A DNA stretch of 64,000 nt, taken from a virus. Positions 17,856 through 26,852 of this stretch are shown here, piece by piece. The stretch lies in the IMG/VR virus record IMGVR_UViG_3300031576_000026, positions 16,292 through 80,291 of that record; one strand, 5' to 3'. Positions within the stretch are counted from its first letter, which is position 1, and every line of letters starts with the position of its first letter. The translations under genes were made by a program, and so were the position numbers. The notes beneath the pieces are model-generated. The model made no database searches and was not told the DNA's origin. It saw only the letters and a program-made list of their open reading frames with translations.

Positions 17856-19451
17856 ATGTCACAATTAGCATGGCGCAATCCGGCCAGAATGATGGATTCT
17901 GCATCTACGGTATTGCCTAGTGGTTCTGGTCCGGTTGTTGTTGATAGTGTTGTTGTTCAAAATCATGACCGTATTCTTTTTACACAATTAAGTGATCCGT
18001 TAAAAAATAATAGGATATTTAAACCCAATAATATTGGTGTTAGTGTTAACTGGGTCTTAGAAAAAGATGGATATGATGCTGTAAAAGCTGAATTTCATGG
18101 AGACCCTTCAGATGGTGAAATTCTTTATGTAAGAGAAGGGGCAATTCATAAAGACAAAATTTTTGCGTTTAGATCTGAATCTAATACATGGGATAATATT
18201 CTTCAAGGTGCTTCTGATATCGTAGCTATCCACAGGGATAATTCTCAACCTCCTAGTACAAATATTAGCTGGAATAATTTTAAATTAATGGATTTGGCTA
18301 ATGCAACTTTAGCAAATGATGCTATTAATAAAGGCCAATTAGATGCAGCAATTGCTAGTGTTTCTATGGCGGCAGATCCAAACGCCATTCGTAAAAATAA
18401 TACAAATCCTCCAATCACTGATATTTCTTGGGCTGGATTTCGTTTAATTAATTTGGGTAATGGTCTTGTTGCCGGTGATGCTGTTAATAAATCACAATTA
18501 GATCTTAAAGCTGATCTTAGTTATGTTAATTCGCAAAATGCTGCTCAGGATTTAGTAATAGCTGCTAAGGCAAATACAAGCTATGTTGATTCACAAAATG
18601 CTGCTCAAGATGCAGTAATCGCTCTTAAGGCTGATAAAACATATGTTGATTCACAAAATGCTGCTCAAGATGCAGTAATCGCTCTTAAGGCTGATAAAAC
18701 TTATGTAGATGCACAGGACACTCTTAAAGCTAATATTACATATGTTGATTCACAAAATGCTGCTCAAGATGCAGTAATCGCTCTTAAGGCTGATAAAACA
18801 TATGTTGATTTTCAAAATGCTGCTCAAGATGCACAAATTGCTATTAGATTAAGAACAGACGGTGGCAATCAAATGGCTGGTGATCTAAAATGGTCATCTG
18901 ATAATTTATTTGACATTGGAGCCTCTGGAGTTAACCGTCCAAGAAGTGGTTATTTTGGAACTTCTCTTGTTGTTGGCAATTCTTTCACTATTACATCTAA
19001 TAGTGTTGCTGGAGATGAGACTAGTCATCTTACTATTAAATCAAAGCCCTCTTCTACAGCACCTTATTTCTTTAAAGTACTTCCCTCTGATACCACAGGT
19101 AGATCAGAAAGAATAAGGGTTGGAAAAATAGATTTAGTGTATGGCGAAGCTGGAACCGGTGGATTTTTCGACAATGACGGCTTTGGTATAATGAATAACG
19201 TTAATGGTCAACCTATAGCAGAATTAACAATAGGTGGTGGAACTATTAGATTTAGAGGATCTGATGTTCTAATTCATGAAGGACTTAGGGTTATAGGTTT
19301 TGTTAATCTTTCTGGTGGTCATATGAATTTAGCCCCCAAAACCACAGCACAAAGAGATGCATTTGGTGCTACGGCTGGGGCCATTGTGTTTAATTCAACC
19401 GTTGGTAAACATCAAGGATTTGATGGAACTAACTGGAATGATATGTATTAA
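17856..19451 (+). CDS. Tail fibre with tandem TYVDSQNAAQDA repeats
   Basis: A 531-residue fibre starting behind AAGGAG. Residues about 1-110 look like a phage-particle docking domain. Residues 220-330 hold at least five copies of a 20-residue unit, TYVDSQNAAQDAVIALKADK, with helical coiled-coil character. The rest is beta-rich and ends in a collar/tip segment (TTAQRDAFGATAGAIVFNST followed by FDGTNWNDMY) typical of fibre C-termini. Confidence 0.75.
   Translation: MSQLAWRNPARMMDSASTVLPSGSGPVVVDSVVVQNHDRILFTQLSDPLKNNRIFKPNNIGVSVNWVLEKDGYDAVKAEFHGDPSDGEILYVREGAIHKDKIFAFRSESNTWDNILQGASDIVAIHRDNSQPPSTNISWNNFKLMDLANATLANDAINKGQLDAAIASVSMAADPNAIRKNNTNPPITDISWAGFRLINLGNGLVAGDAVNKSQLDLKADLSYVNSQNAAQDLVIAAKANTSYVDSQNAAQDAVIALKADKTYVDSQNAAQDAVIALKADKTYVDAQDTLKANITYVDSQNAAQDAVIALKADKTYVDFQNAAQDAQIAIRLRTDGGNQMAGDLKWSSDNLFDIGASGVNRPRSGYFGTSLVVGNSFTITSNSVAGDETSHLTIKSKPSSTAPYFFKVLPSDTTGRSERIRVGKIDLVYGEAGTGGFFDNDGFGIMNNVNGQPIAELTIGGGTIRFRGSDVLIHEGLRVIGFVNLSGGHMNLAPKTTAQRDAFGATAGAIVFNSTVGKHQGFDGTNWNDMY
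18522..18840. repeat. 60-nt tandem repeats inside fibre gene
   Basis: Copies beginning near 18582, 18642 and 18740 are almost identical over about 55-60 bases, and earlier and later copies at 18522 and 18800 are more diverged. The period is a multiple of three, so copy number can change without breaking the frame. This marks recent unequal recombination in the fibre shaft. Confidence 0.85.
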
Positions 19452-19462
19452 TAGGAGATAAA

Positions 19463-19699
19463 ATGGCAAGGATTGTATTAGTGATTAATAGTAGTAAAGA
19501 ATCTATAAATCAGTTAAACGAGAAGGTTATCAACGCTAGTGGTAATCCACACGAAGGTATTGTAAAATGTCGTAATTATTTAGATTCTCTTCTAGCTGGT
19601 GCTGTGGATGCTAGCGTTCAAGCAACGACTCGGGACACAGATCCAGCAGTTGCTACTTCTGGTTCGGGATCAGCTCAGAGAACATACGATTTATCATAA
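19463..19699 (+). CDS. Small virion-region protein
   Basis: A 78-residue protein behind TAGGAGATAAA. Layout: a beta strand (RIVLVINSS), a helix with NQLNEKV, then a SLLAGAVDASVQA strand and a Ser/Gly tail. It is placed between a fibre gene and the head-tail adaptor. No family recognised. Confidence 0.45.
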   Translation: MARIVLVINSSKESINQLNEKVINASGNPHEGIVKCRNYLDSLLAGAVDASVQATTRDTDPAVATSGSGSAQRTYDLS

Positions 19700-19711
19700 T
19701 AAGAGGTAAGT

Positions 19712-20131
19712 ATGCCACATATGTATGAAAAAATGGCTAGAATGGCCTCTAAGAAAAAAAATAAAGAACCCATGTCTGATATGGAAAAGAAGGCTAAAAT
19801 GGGAGTTCTTGGTTCTCTTAGAGATGAAATGTCTGGCATGATGAGCGATAAACTTAAATCTCTAAAAAAGGTTAGTGTTGCTTCTGATACTAAAGAAGGA
19901 CTCAAAAAAGGTTTAGAAAAAGCAGAAGAGATGGTTGAAAGGGCTCCCGGTGATGAAGAAACAAAAGAAGAAGTGCCGATGGGTGAAGCGGGAGAATCAG
20001 AAGAAGAATATGAAGCCATGTCTAAAGAAGAGTTAGATTCTGAAATTAAAGAGATGGAAGCACACCTCGAAGGATTAAAAAAGCTAAGAGAGAAAAAATC
20101 CGATAATTCATCTCCTAAGATGAACTATTAA
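19712..20131 (+). CDS. Hypothetical charged coiled-coil protein
   Basis: A 139-residue, Met/Lys/Glu-rich protein. A basic N-terminal half is followed by an acidic linker and a C-terminal heptad-like helix (SKEELDSEIKEMEAHLEGL). No hydrophobic core is evident. It sits directly upstream of the head-tail adaptor gene. The role is unknown; an assembly factor is possible. Confidence 0.5.
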   Translation: MPHMYEKMARMASKKKNKEPMSDMEKKAKMGVLGSLRDEMSGMMSDKLKSLKKVSVASDTKEGLKKGLEKAEEMVERAPGDEETKEEVPMGEAGESEEEYEAMSKEELDSEIKEMEAHLEGLKKLREKKSDNSSPKMNY

Positions 20132-20154
20132 AATTGCCATAGAAGGAGATTTTT

Positions 20155-21369
20155 ATGGCAACGCCTTGGATGACTAGTGATGATTTAGTCGCTGCAGTCA
20201 AAAGAAAAATATCATTTCCCTCATCTCAAAGTACCTTCACTGATACTGAAATATTAGCATTTGCTAATGAAGAAATGGCTATATCCCAAGTTCCTGCAGT
20301 AATGTCTTTTCATGAAGAATACTTCGTCACAACAACAAAAGTTACTATAGAATCCAATAAAAATCGATATCCCATCCCAGAAAGAGCTATTGGGATGAAG
20401 TTAAGAGACTTATTCTGGGAAGATGATAATGGCAATATATTCGAAATGACTAAAGTCTCTGAAGAAGATAGAGCATTTTTTCAAAGAAATATCGGTGCAA
20501 ATCAAGCCATTCATAAATATCTTATGGAAGGCAATGATATTATTTTAACTCCTCTTGTCCTATCTCAACCAACCGGCAAATTATTATTTGTTTATTTTTT
20601 GAGACCAAACCAATTAGTATCGAATAACAAAGCGGCTATTATATCTTCTTTTGGAAGAACTATAACCGTTGATAATACATCTTTAGTGGCTGGTAATACT
20701 GTAACTATAAATTCTACAGTTTTTACTGCTGTTGGTGCTGCTCCAACCGGGAATCAATTTTTAATAGGCGGGACTTCGGCGATTACAGCAACCAATTTAA
20801 ACACTGTAATTAATGTTAGTGGAGTGGTTGCCTCTGCTATTTCTGGTACAGTCCTTACCCTAACCTTTAGCAATAGAAACTTAGAGACAACTACTACTAA
20901 TAGTTCTGCTTTTGTAATATCTTCTCTGAAGATAAATTTTTCCAGCATTCCGATTAATATTACAAATGGATCAATAATTGACTTTCTACAAACTAGGCCG
21001 GGTCATAAAACCATGGCATTTTCGGTCTCTATCCCTAGTTCTGGAGTTTCTGGCAATACTATATCTTTCACAGAAAGTGATATACCAGCAGATTTAATAG
21101 TTGGTGATTACATTGCTTCAGAGAATGAATGTATTATACCACAAATTCCCAGTGATTTACACAATGGTCTTGCAGAAAGATCATCTGCTCGAATATTAGC
21201 TGCGTTAGGTGATAGAGAAGGGCTTCAAGTCAGTATAGCGAAAATACAGGAGATCGCTGCAGCAGAAGGACCATTGTTAGATAATAGAGTTGAAGGATCT
21301 CCTATTAAAATTACGAGTAGACATTCTCTATTGAGATATAATAAAAGTTCGGTTAAAAGACGTATATAA
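20155..21369 (+). CDS. Head-tail adaptor (T7 gp11-like) with inserted domain
   Basis: A 404-residue protein. Residues 1-150 carry the helical layout of podoviral tail tube A/adaptor proteins: DDLVAAVKRKISFPSSQSTFTDTEILAFANEE, then FHEEYF and a run to LLFVYFLRPNQLV. Residues about 160-325 are a Ser/Thr-rich beta insertion not found in the 196-residue T7 protein. The C-terminus returns to helix (LAERSSARILAALGDREGLQ). It adjoins the nozzle gene as gp11 adjoins gp12 in T7. The call rests on pattern and synteny. Confidence 0.7.
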   Translation: MATPWMTSDDLVAAVKRKISFPSSQSTFTDTEILAFANEEMAISQVPAVMSFHEEYFVTTTKVTIESNKNRYPIPERAIGMKLRDLFWEDDNGNIFEMTKVSEEDRAFFQRNIGANQAIHKYLMEGNDIILTPLVLSQPTGKLLFVYFLRPNQLVSNNKAAIISSFGRTITVDNTSLVAGNTVTINSTVFTAVGAAPTGNQFLIGGTSAITATNLNTVINVSGVVASAISGTVLTLTFSNRNLETTTTNSSAFVISSLKINFSSIPINITNGSIIDFLQTRPGHKTMAFSVSIPSSGVSGNTISFTESDIPADLIVGDYIASENECIIPQIPSDLHNGLAERSSARILAALGDREGLQVSIAKIQEIAAAEGPLLDNRVEGSPIKITSRHSLLRYNKSSVKRRI

Positions 21370-21391
21370 TGTATGTATTTGAGAGAACTTA

Positions 21392-24300
21392 ATGCCTTCT
21401 TCAATTCTAATAAAAGCTGCCGGATTAGACACATCGTCCAATTCTTTAAGCACCCCAGATGGAAGTCTATCTAAAGCTTCCAATGTTATTATTTTCAGAG
21501 ATAATGTAGTCGAATCTCGCAGGGGATTCAAAATTTACGGAAATAACTTCGGCACATCTACAGATAGAGCCAAGCAATTAGTCGTATATCGCGATAGAAT
21601 ATTAAGACATTATACTAATAAACTACAATTTGATAATGGTGGTGTTTTTACTGATTTTAGTGGAACCTTTAATGAAACTGAAACTGGGTTAAGAATAAAA
21701 AGTATACAAGCCAATGGTAATTTTTATTTCACAACAGATGAGGGAATTAAAAAAATATCAGCCACATCTGGATCTGAATTAACATCAAGTTCTGGGTATA
21801 TCATTGCTTCTGGTGGTGTAAAGGCTATTGATTTTCAAGCTAGAGTAAAAACCACTAGTGGTACACAGAGTGCTTTTTTTACACAAGATAGTACAGTGGC
21901 TTATAGGCATGTTTGGGGAATAATTGATGCCAATTCTAACCTTATATTAGGCTCTCCCAGTCAAAGAGTTGAAGTATTTAATACTCTATTAAATCTAATG
22001 CTCCGGGATCATATGAGGCTTTTGGGAGCTTTAGATGATATATCTGTTCAATCTGGAAGTATCATAAATGATGCAAATTATATAAGTTCTTTGGGATTAT
22101 CCAATACGGCATCTGCTTCTGATTTAAGAAGTAAATTAATAAGTTTAGCTGAGAAATTAGATAAAGAAAGGGGTACATTAGCTGGAACGGCTGATATAGA
22201 TACAGCAACTATTGCGAGTGGGGTTTGCACTATTGATTTCGCTGCGGCATTTTTTCCAAATAGACAATTTGAAGTTGGAGATAAAATATTTTTAAGTGGA
22301 TTTACTCCAGCTAGTGGTACTTTGGATGGAGTACAAACTGTTATTTCAGTGGATTTAGGATCGGGTGCTTCCGTCATCAAATTCAATACTACAGCTAGTG
22401 GTGCAGTAACTTTAAGTAGTGAAAGTATTGAATCTGGTTGGTTTAGATCAATAACTCAACCTTCAATTCCTAGTACAGTTCCCACAGATCAAGAATTAGT
22501 TTCACTACAAACTTATATTAGCAATATCATAATAGAACTACAATCTTCTCGACACTTGAGAAGAATAGCTAAAAATGATGGGTCTGCTACCGCTTCTCCT
22601 TTAGAATTAGATGAAGCCGGATCAAGTATTGCTGCAGCTAATGCTGTTACAATAGCTATTGTTGCTCCGGGTGATGTTGGAAATTTTTTATCCACTGGTG
22701 ATAAAATATTTTTAAGTGGAACCTGGAAAGACTCATTAGCTGTTTCATTTGCTGGAGTTCAAACTATAACCGGAACTACAGCAACAACATTTTCTTTTAC
22801 GCATCCAGGGTCTGCATTAGCTATAGGAGCAGTAGATTTAGATACTGATTCTACTACAGATCGTATATTACGTTTCACTTCTGCAACTAAATCTACTTAC
22901 ATCGATCCATTAGAAATTACAACAACAACAACTGTTCTATTAGATATTGCCATTCCTCAAGACATAACAACTAGTCATTTTCTTCAAATATATAGAACTG
23001 TAGTTAGCTCTGCTACTGGAGCTGTTATTTTATCAGATTTAAATGCTGGTGATGAAATGCGGCTCGTATATGAAGCATTTCCCACTCAAACGGAAATAGA
23101 TACTAAGTTAATGATAGTTGAGGATATTGTACCAGATACACTTCGTGATGGTGGAACTAATCTTTATACTAACTCTATTAGTGGAGAAGGCATTCTACAG
23201 GCTAATGATATACCACCTTTCGCTAAAGATATCAATCGTTTTAAAAATGTTTTATTCTATGCTAATACAAGAACAAGACATCGAAGAGATTTAGCACTAT
23301 TAGGCGTTTCCACTATGATTGATCTTTTTACTAGTGGAACTACGCCAAAAATTAATATAACGGATGGCTCTAATCATCATACTTATGATTTTGTAACTGG
23401 GATTAAAGAAGTTACATCATTAGCTTGTGGTGATTCTTCTATGTTATCAGGAGCGGGAGCTTCTTCATATTTTTTAATTAATTCAGCAAATAATATTAAT
23501 AAATATTACGTCTGGTATAAAAAAGATAGTTCAACAGATCCAGGAGTGGCTGGTAGAACAGGAATTCTAGTCGATTTAACCGATATTGATGGTAGTGGTA
23601 CGGCGTCTGCTTCAGTAATAGCCTCTAGAACGAGAGATAAAATCAATTCATTGGCTTTATTTGATTTCACTGCAACATCCAGTGGTTCTAATGTGACCAT
23701 TACAAATGTAGATGTTGGTTATACAGATGATTCTAATATAGGAACACTTCCAGGTTCTTTCACAATAACGACAACTACTCAAGGGAGAGGAGAAAGATCT
23801 ACACAGGAAATAACTAGTATTACCTGTGTAGCGGATGTTGCGGATAGCTTAAATGGTAAATATTTTAATATTAATACCGCATTCAATAGGGATTTATTTT
23901 ATGTCTTCTATAAGACAAGCGCCGCTTTAAGTGATCCAGCTCCAGCTGGAAGAACAGGCATACAAGTTAATATTGCAACAGGGGCTTCTGCAACTGCAGT
24001 CGCCACAGCCACAAAAGATGCTTTAAATGCATTATCTAATAAATTTATTGCTAGTAGTGTCGGAGCTATATTAACCGTAAAAAATTTCGACTTTGGGCCA
24101 GCAATTGATGCAACCCCTGAAACTAGCGGATTTACTATTTCTATTACTCAACAGGGAGCCTTAGAAGTTTTATTATCTTCTTTAGTATCCATAGCTCAAG
24201 CCATAGATGAAACAGCCAGAAGTCTTGTACGAATAGTAAATAGGAACGAACGTGAAGTATCTTATGGATTTTACTTATCTGGCCCTGCCGATACTCCAGG

Positions 24301-26398
24301 TAAAATGCTTCTAGAAAGAAAAACTCTTAGTTCTACACCTTTCTATCTTTTAGCTAATCATGCCACAACAGGATTTGCCTTTAGCCCAGATTTATCTCCA
24401 GAATCAGGTAAAACTATAACAGCCATCAGTGTTGCTAATCCTACTATGGTAACAATAGCTACTGTCCATGGCTTATTAGATGGTGATCAAGTAGTTATTA
24501 GTGGAAGTGACTCATTACCGAATATCGATGGCTTATATATAATATCTGAAGTCACACCCACAACTTTTAAAATTCAAGTAAATGTTAGAGTCGCTGGAAC
24601 TACGGGGGCAATTAGAAAAGCAACCTTAGCTGAAGTTTCAAATAATGAAATAAAGGTGAATAGAATATACTTTTCTAAATTCCAGCAACCAGAAGCAGTT
24701 CCTGTTGTAAATACTATGGATGTGGGTTCGGAAAATAAAGCAATTCTGCGCATATTTCCGTTAAGAGATAGTTTATTCGTTTTCAAAGAGGATGGGTTAT
24801 TTAGAATTTCGGGTGAAATTTCACCTTTTATAACTTCTTTATTTGATAGTTCTTATACTTTAATAGCATCAGATTCGGTTGATGTCTCAAATAATCAAGT
24901 ATATGGATGGACAGATCAAGGAATTAGTATGGTTTCCGAAGCAGGAACTAATATTATCTCAAGATCCATTGATGTTGATGTTCTTCCAAAGGCTCTTTTC
25001 CCCAATTTTGAAACAGCTACTTGGGGCGTGGGATATGAATCTGATAATGCTTATATCGTTTGGACTTTAGAAAAATCAACTGATACTGTGGCTAAATTTG
25101 GTTTTCGTTATAATACTTTAACAAATACTTGGACGACAATAGATAAAAGTAATACATGTGGGGTTGTAAATCTTACGGATGGTAAATTATATCTAGGGGC
25201 TGGTGATATTAATTTTATCGAACAAGAAAGAAAAGATTTTTTAAGAAGTGATTATGCAGATAGAGAATTCTCTTCTTCATTACTATCCAGTGGACACTAT
25301 ATTTCTGGGGGAGAAAAAATCCTATTAACAGATGTATCTAATTTTCAAAAAGGTGACGTATTATTCCAGGAGCAATTTTTAACAGTTTTTGAATTTAACT
25401 TACTTTTAAAGAAATTGGATTTGGATAGTTTGGGAGATAGTGATTATTTTAGTCTTTTGCAGGCATCGGGTGGTAGTGACTTGAGGGATAAATTAGCAAA
25501 TACCGATCCGACAAAAGGATTGGCTAAAAAGTTAGATGCTGATTCAGTTGTTTTCGATACAGATTATTTCTCTAAAATCGACACAAAGACAGGAATAGTC
25601 TCCAGTAATACCGCTACTAATCCAACAGTTATTACAACTGGTGCTCCACATGGGTTAATAAGTGATCGAATTGTTACTATTTCAGGAACGAACGCTGTTC
25701 CCTCTATTGATGGGACACATGTTGTGACGGTTATTAGTCCCACAACTTTTTCTATTCCAGTTAGCGTTTTGACACCTACATCTGTTGTGGGGGCATTTAC
25801 TACTATAGATAGTGATTTTAGGGATATAAAGGCTTGTTATAATTTCATAGCATCAAAACTTAATGGCGATACGGGTGTTACTTTTAGTAATTATTCTCAG
25901 GTTGATACCGTATCCATTCAAGAAGCAGTGATTACGAATGTGAATAAAAATACCAAAGAAATCACATTAGATGTAAAACTTCCATACATCGTTGGCCCAT
26001 TAACCATTTTTAAAGCCATAAAAACAGAGATTATTTATAATCCAAATACAATGGGAGATCCATTAGGATTAAAGCATTTAAGAGAAGCAACCTTAATGTT
26101 TGAAGATAGAACCTTTACTAATGCCACAATTAGCTTTGCCACAGATTTGTTTCCCTCTTTCGTTGATGTCGCTATAAATGGCCTTGGTGGGGGTTTATTT
26201 GGTCACCAGTCGTTTGGTGATAATTTTTTCGGTGGAAGGGGTAACTCAGCACCCTTTCGTACCTATATACCAAGAAATTGCCAAAGATGCCGATTTCTAT
26301 TAGTAAAATTCGTACATATGATAGCCAGAGAGAAATATTCTATTTTAGCACATTCTATTACGGGGGAGATTGGACAAAGTTCAAGAGCTTATCGCTAA
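21392..26398 (+). CDS. Giant tail nozzle (T7 gp12-like) protein
   Basis: A 1668-residue protein. Its first 60 residues (AGLDTSSNSLSTPDGSLSKASNVIIFRDNVVESRRGFK) follow the start pattern of podoviral nozzle proteins, which close the short tail. The family is usually near 800 residues. The excess here consists of repeated beta domains: two GDKIFLSG modules (about 290 and 435), two YYVWYKK/LFYVFYK modules (about 690-925) and two PHGL/VHGL-type Ig-like modules (about 1010-1080 and 1405-1470). The C-terminus has RNCQRCRF and VKFVHMIAREKYSI. Confidence 0.7.
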   Translation: MPSSILIKAAGLDTSSNSLSTPDGSLSKASNVIIFRDNVVESRRGFKIYGNNFGTSTDRAKQLVVYRDRILRHYTNKLQFDNGGVFTDFSGTFNETETGLRIKSIQANGNFYFTTDEGIKKISATSGSELTSSSGYIIASGGVKAIDFQARVKTTSGTQSAFFTQDSTVAYRHVWGIIDANSNLILGSPSQRVEVFNTLLNLMLRDHMRLLGALDDISVQSGSIINDANYISSLGLSNTASASDLRSKLISLAEKLDKERGTLAGTADIDTATIASGVCTIDFAAAFFPNRQFEVGDKIFLSGFTPASGTLDGVQTVISVDLGSGASVIKFNTTASGAVTLSSESIESGWFRSITQPSIPSTVPTDQELVSLQTYISNIIIELQSSRHLRRIAKNDGSATASPLELDEAGSSIAAANAVTIAIVAPGDVGNFLSTGDKIFLSGTWKDSLAVSFAGVQTITGTTATTFSFTHPGSALAIGAVDLDTDSTTDRILRFTSATKSTYIDPLEITTTTTVLLDIAIPQDITTSHFLQIYRTVVSSATGAVILSDLNAGDEMRLVYEAFPTQTEIDTKLMIVEDIVPDTLRDGGTNLYTNSISGEGILQANDIPPFAKDINRFKNVLFYANTRTRHRRDLALLGVSTMIDLFTSGTTPKINITDGSNHHTYDFVTGIKEVTSLACGDSSMLSGAGASSYFLINSANNINKYYVWYKKDSSTDPGVAGRTGILVDLTDIDGSGTASASVIASRTRDKINSLALFDFTATSSGSNVTITNVDVGYTDDSNIGTLPGSFTITTTTQGRGERSTQEITSITCVADVADSLNGKYFNINTAFNRDLFYVFYKTSAALSDPAPAGRTGIQVNIATGASATAVATATKDALNALSNKFIASSVGAILTVKNFDFGPAIDATPETSGFTISITQQGALEVLLSSLVSIAQAIDETARSLVRIVNRNEREVSYGFYLSGPADTPGKMLLERKTLSSTPFYLLANHATTGFAFSPDLSPESGKTITAISVANPTMVTIATVHGLLDGDQVVISGSDSLPNIDGLYIISEVTPTTFKIQVNVRVAGTTGAIRKATLAEVSNNEIKVNRIYFSKFQQPEAVPVVNTMDVGSENKAILRIFPLRDSLFVFKEDGLFRISGEISPFITSLFDSSYTLIASDSVDVSNNQVYGWTDQGISMVSEAGTNIISRSIDVDVLPKALFPNFETATWGVGYESDNAYIVWTLEKSTDTVAKFGFRYNTLTNTWTTIDKSNTCGVVNLTDGKLYLGAGDINFIEQERKDFLRSDYADREFSSSLLSSGHYISGGEKILLTDVSNFQKGDVLFQEQFLTVFEFNLLLKKLDLDSLGDSDYFSLLQASGGSDLRDKLANTDPTKGLAKKLDADSVVFDTDYFSKIDTKTGIVSSNTATNPTVITTGAPHGLISDRIVTISGTNAVPSIDGTHVVTVISPTTFSIPVSVLTPTSVVGAFTTIDSDFRDIKACYNFIASKLNGDTGVTFSNYSQVDTVSIQEAVITNVNKNTKEITLDVKLPYIVGPLTIFKAIKTEIIYNPNTMGDPLGLKHLREATLMFEDRTFTNATISFATDLFPSFVDVAINGLGGGLFGHQSFGDNFFGGRGNSAPFRTYIPRNCQRCRFLLVKFVHMIAREKYSILAHSITGEIGQSSRAYR

Positions 26399-26413
26399 TA
26401 ATACCAATTATTT

Positions 26414-26827
26414 ATGTCTAAACTTCCCTCATTTAGAAGAATATTTAAAACAGACTTTCAGGCAGAATTTCAGAATATGATAGAAACCCTATCAAATAAT
26501 CTAAATAATGGTATAGAAGTCTTATATGATGCCCTTAATAAAAAGATTTCTTTAAGAGATAATATTCAGTGTGACGTTAAAGATATCGAAGTTACTGTTA
26601 GTAGTACGGGTATTCCGAAAATCGCAACGAGTTTTTTATTAACTAATATAACTAAAGCTGAAGGCTTATCGGTTATTAGAGCTATGAATTTAGATAATTC
26701 ATCCGGTTTTCCGACGAATGGTGTTTTTATCACGTTTACACAAAGCACAAATAATATAATTATTAATCATATTACAGGTTTAGTTTCTGATAATCGATAT
26801 AGCCTTAGGGTAGTGGCTTTTGGTTAA
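26414..26827 (+). CDS. Virion-region protein
   Basis: A 137-residue protein. Helices occupy residues 1-55 (FRRIFKTDFQAEFQNMIETLSNNLNNGIEVLYDAL), followed by a beta domain ending in SLRVVAFG. Small proteins with this helix-beta layout often lie next to podoviral nozzle genes. No function assigned. Confidence 0.5.
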   Translation: MSKLPSFRRIFKTDFQAEFQNMIETLSNNLNNGIEVLYDALNKKISLRDNIQCDVKDIEVTVSSTGIPKIATSFLLTNITKAEGLSVIRAMNLDNSSGFPTNGVFITFTQSTNNIIINHITGLVSDNRYSLRVVAFG

Positions 26828-26828
26828 T

Positions 26829-26846
26829 ATTAACAACTATTAATGA
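26829..26846 (+). promoter_or_regulatory. Candidate phage late promoter, copy 5
   Basis: ATTAACAACTATTAATGA fills the 25-base gap between the previous gene and the ejection-protein block. It matches copies at 8535 and 10498 over TTAACAACTATT. Confidence 0.5.
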
Positions 26847-26852
26847 ATTATT

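Noticed and set aside
11036-19451. Diversity-generating retroelement acting on fibres
   Set aside because: No reverse transcriptase, template repeat or variable-repeat pair was seen.
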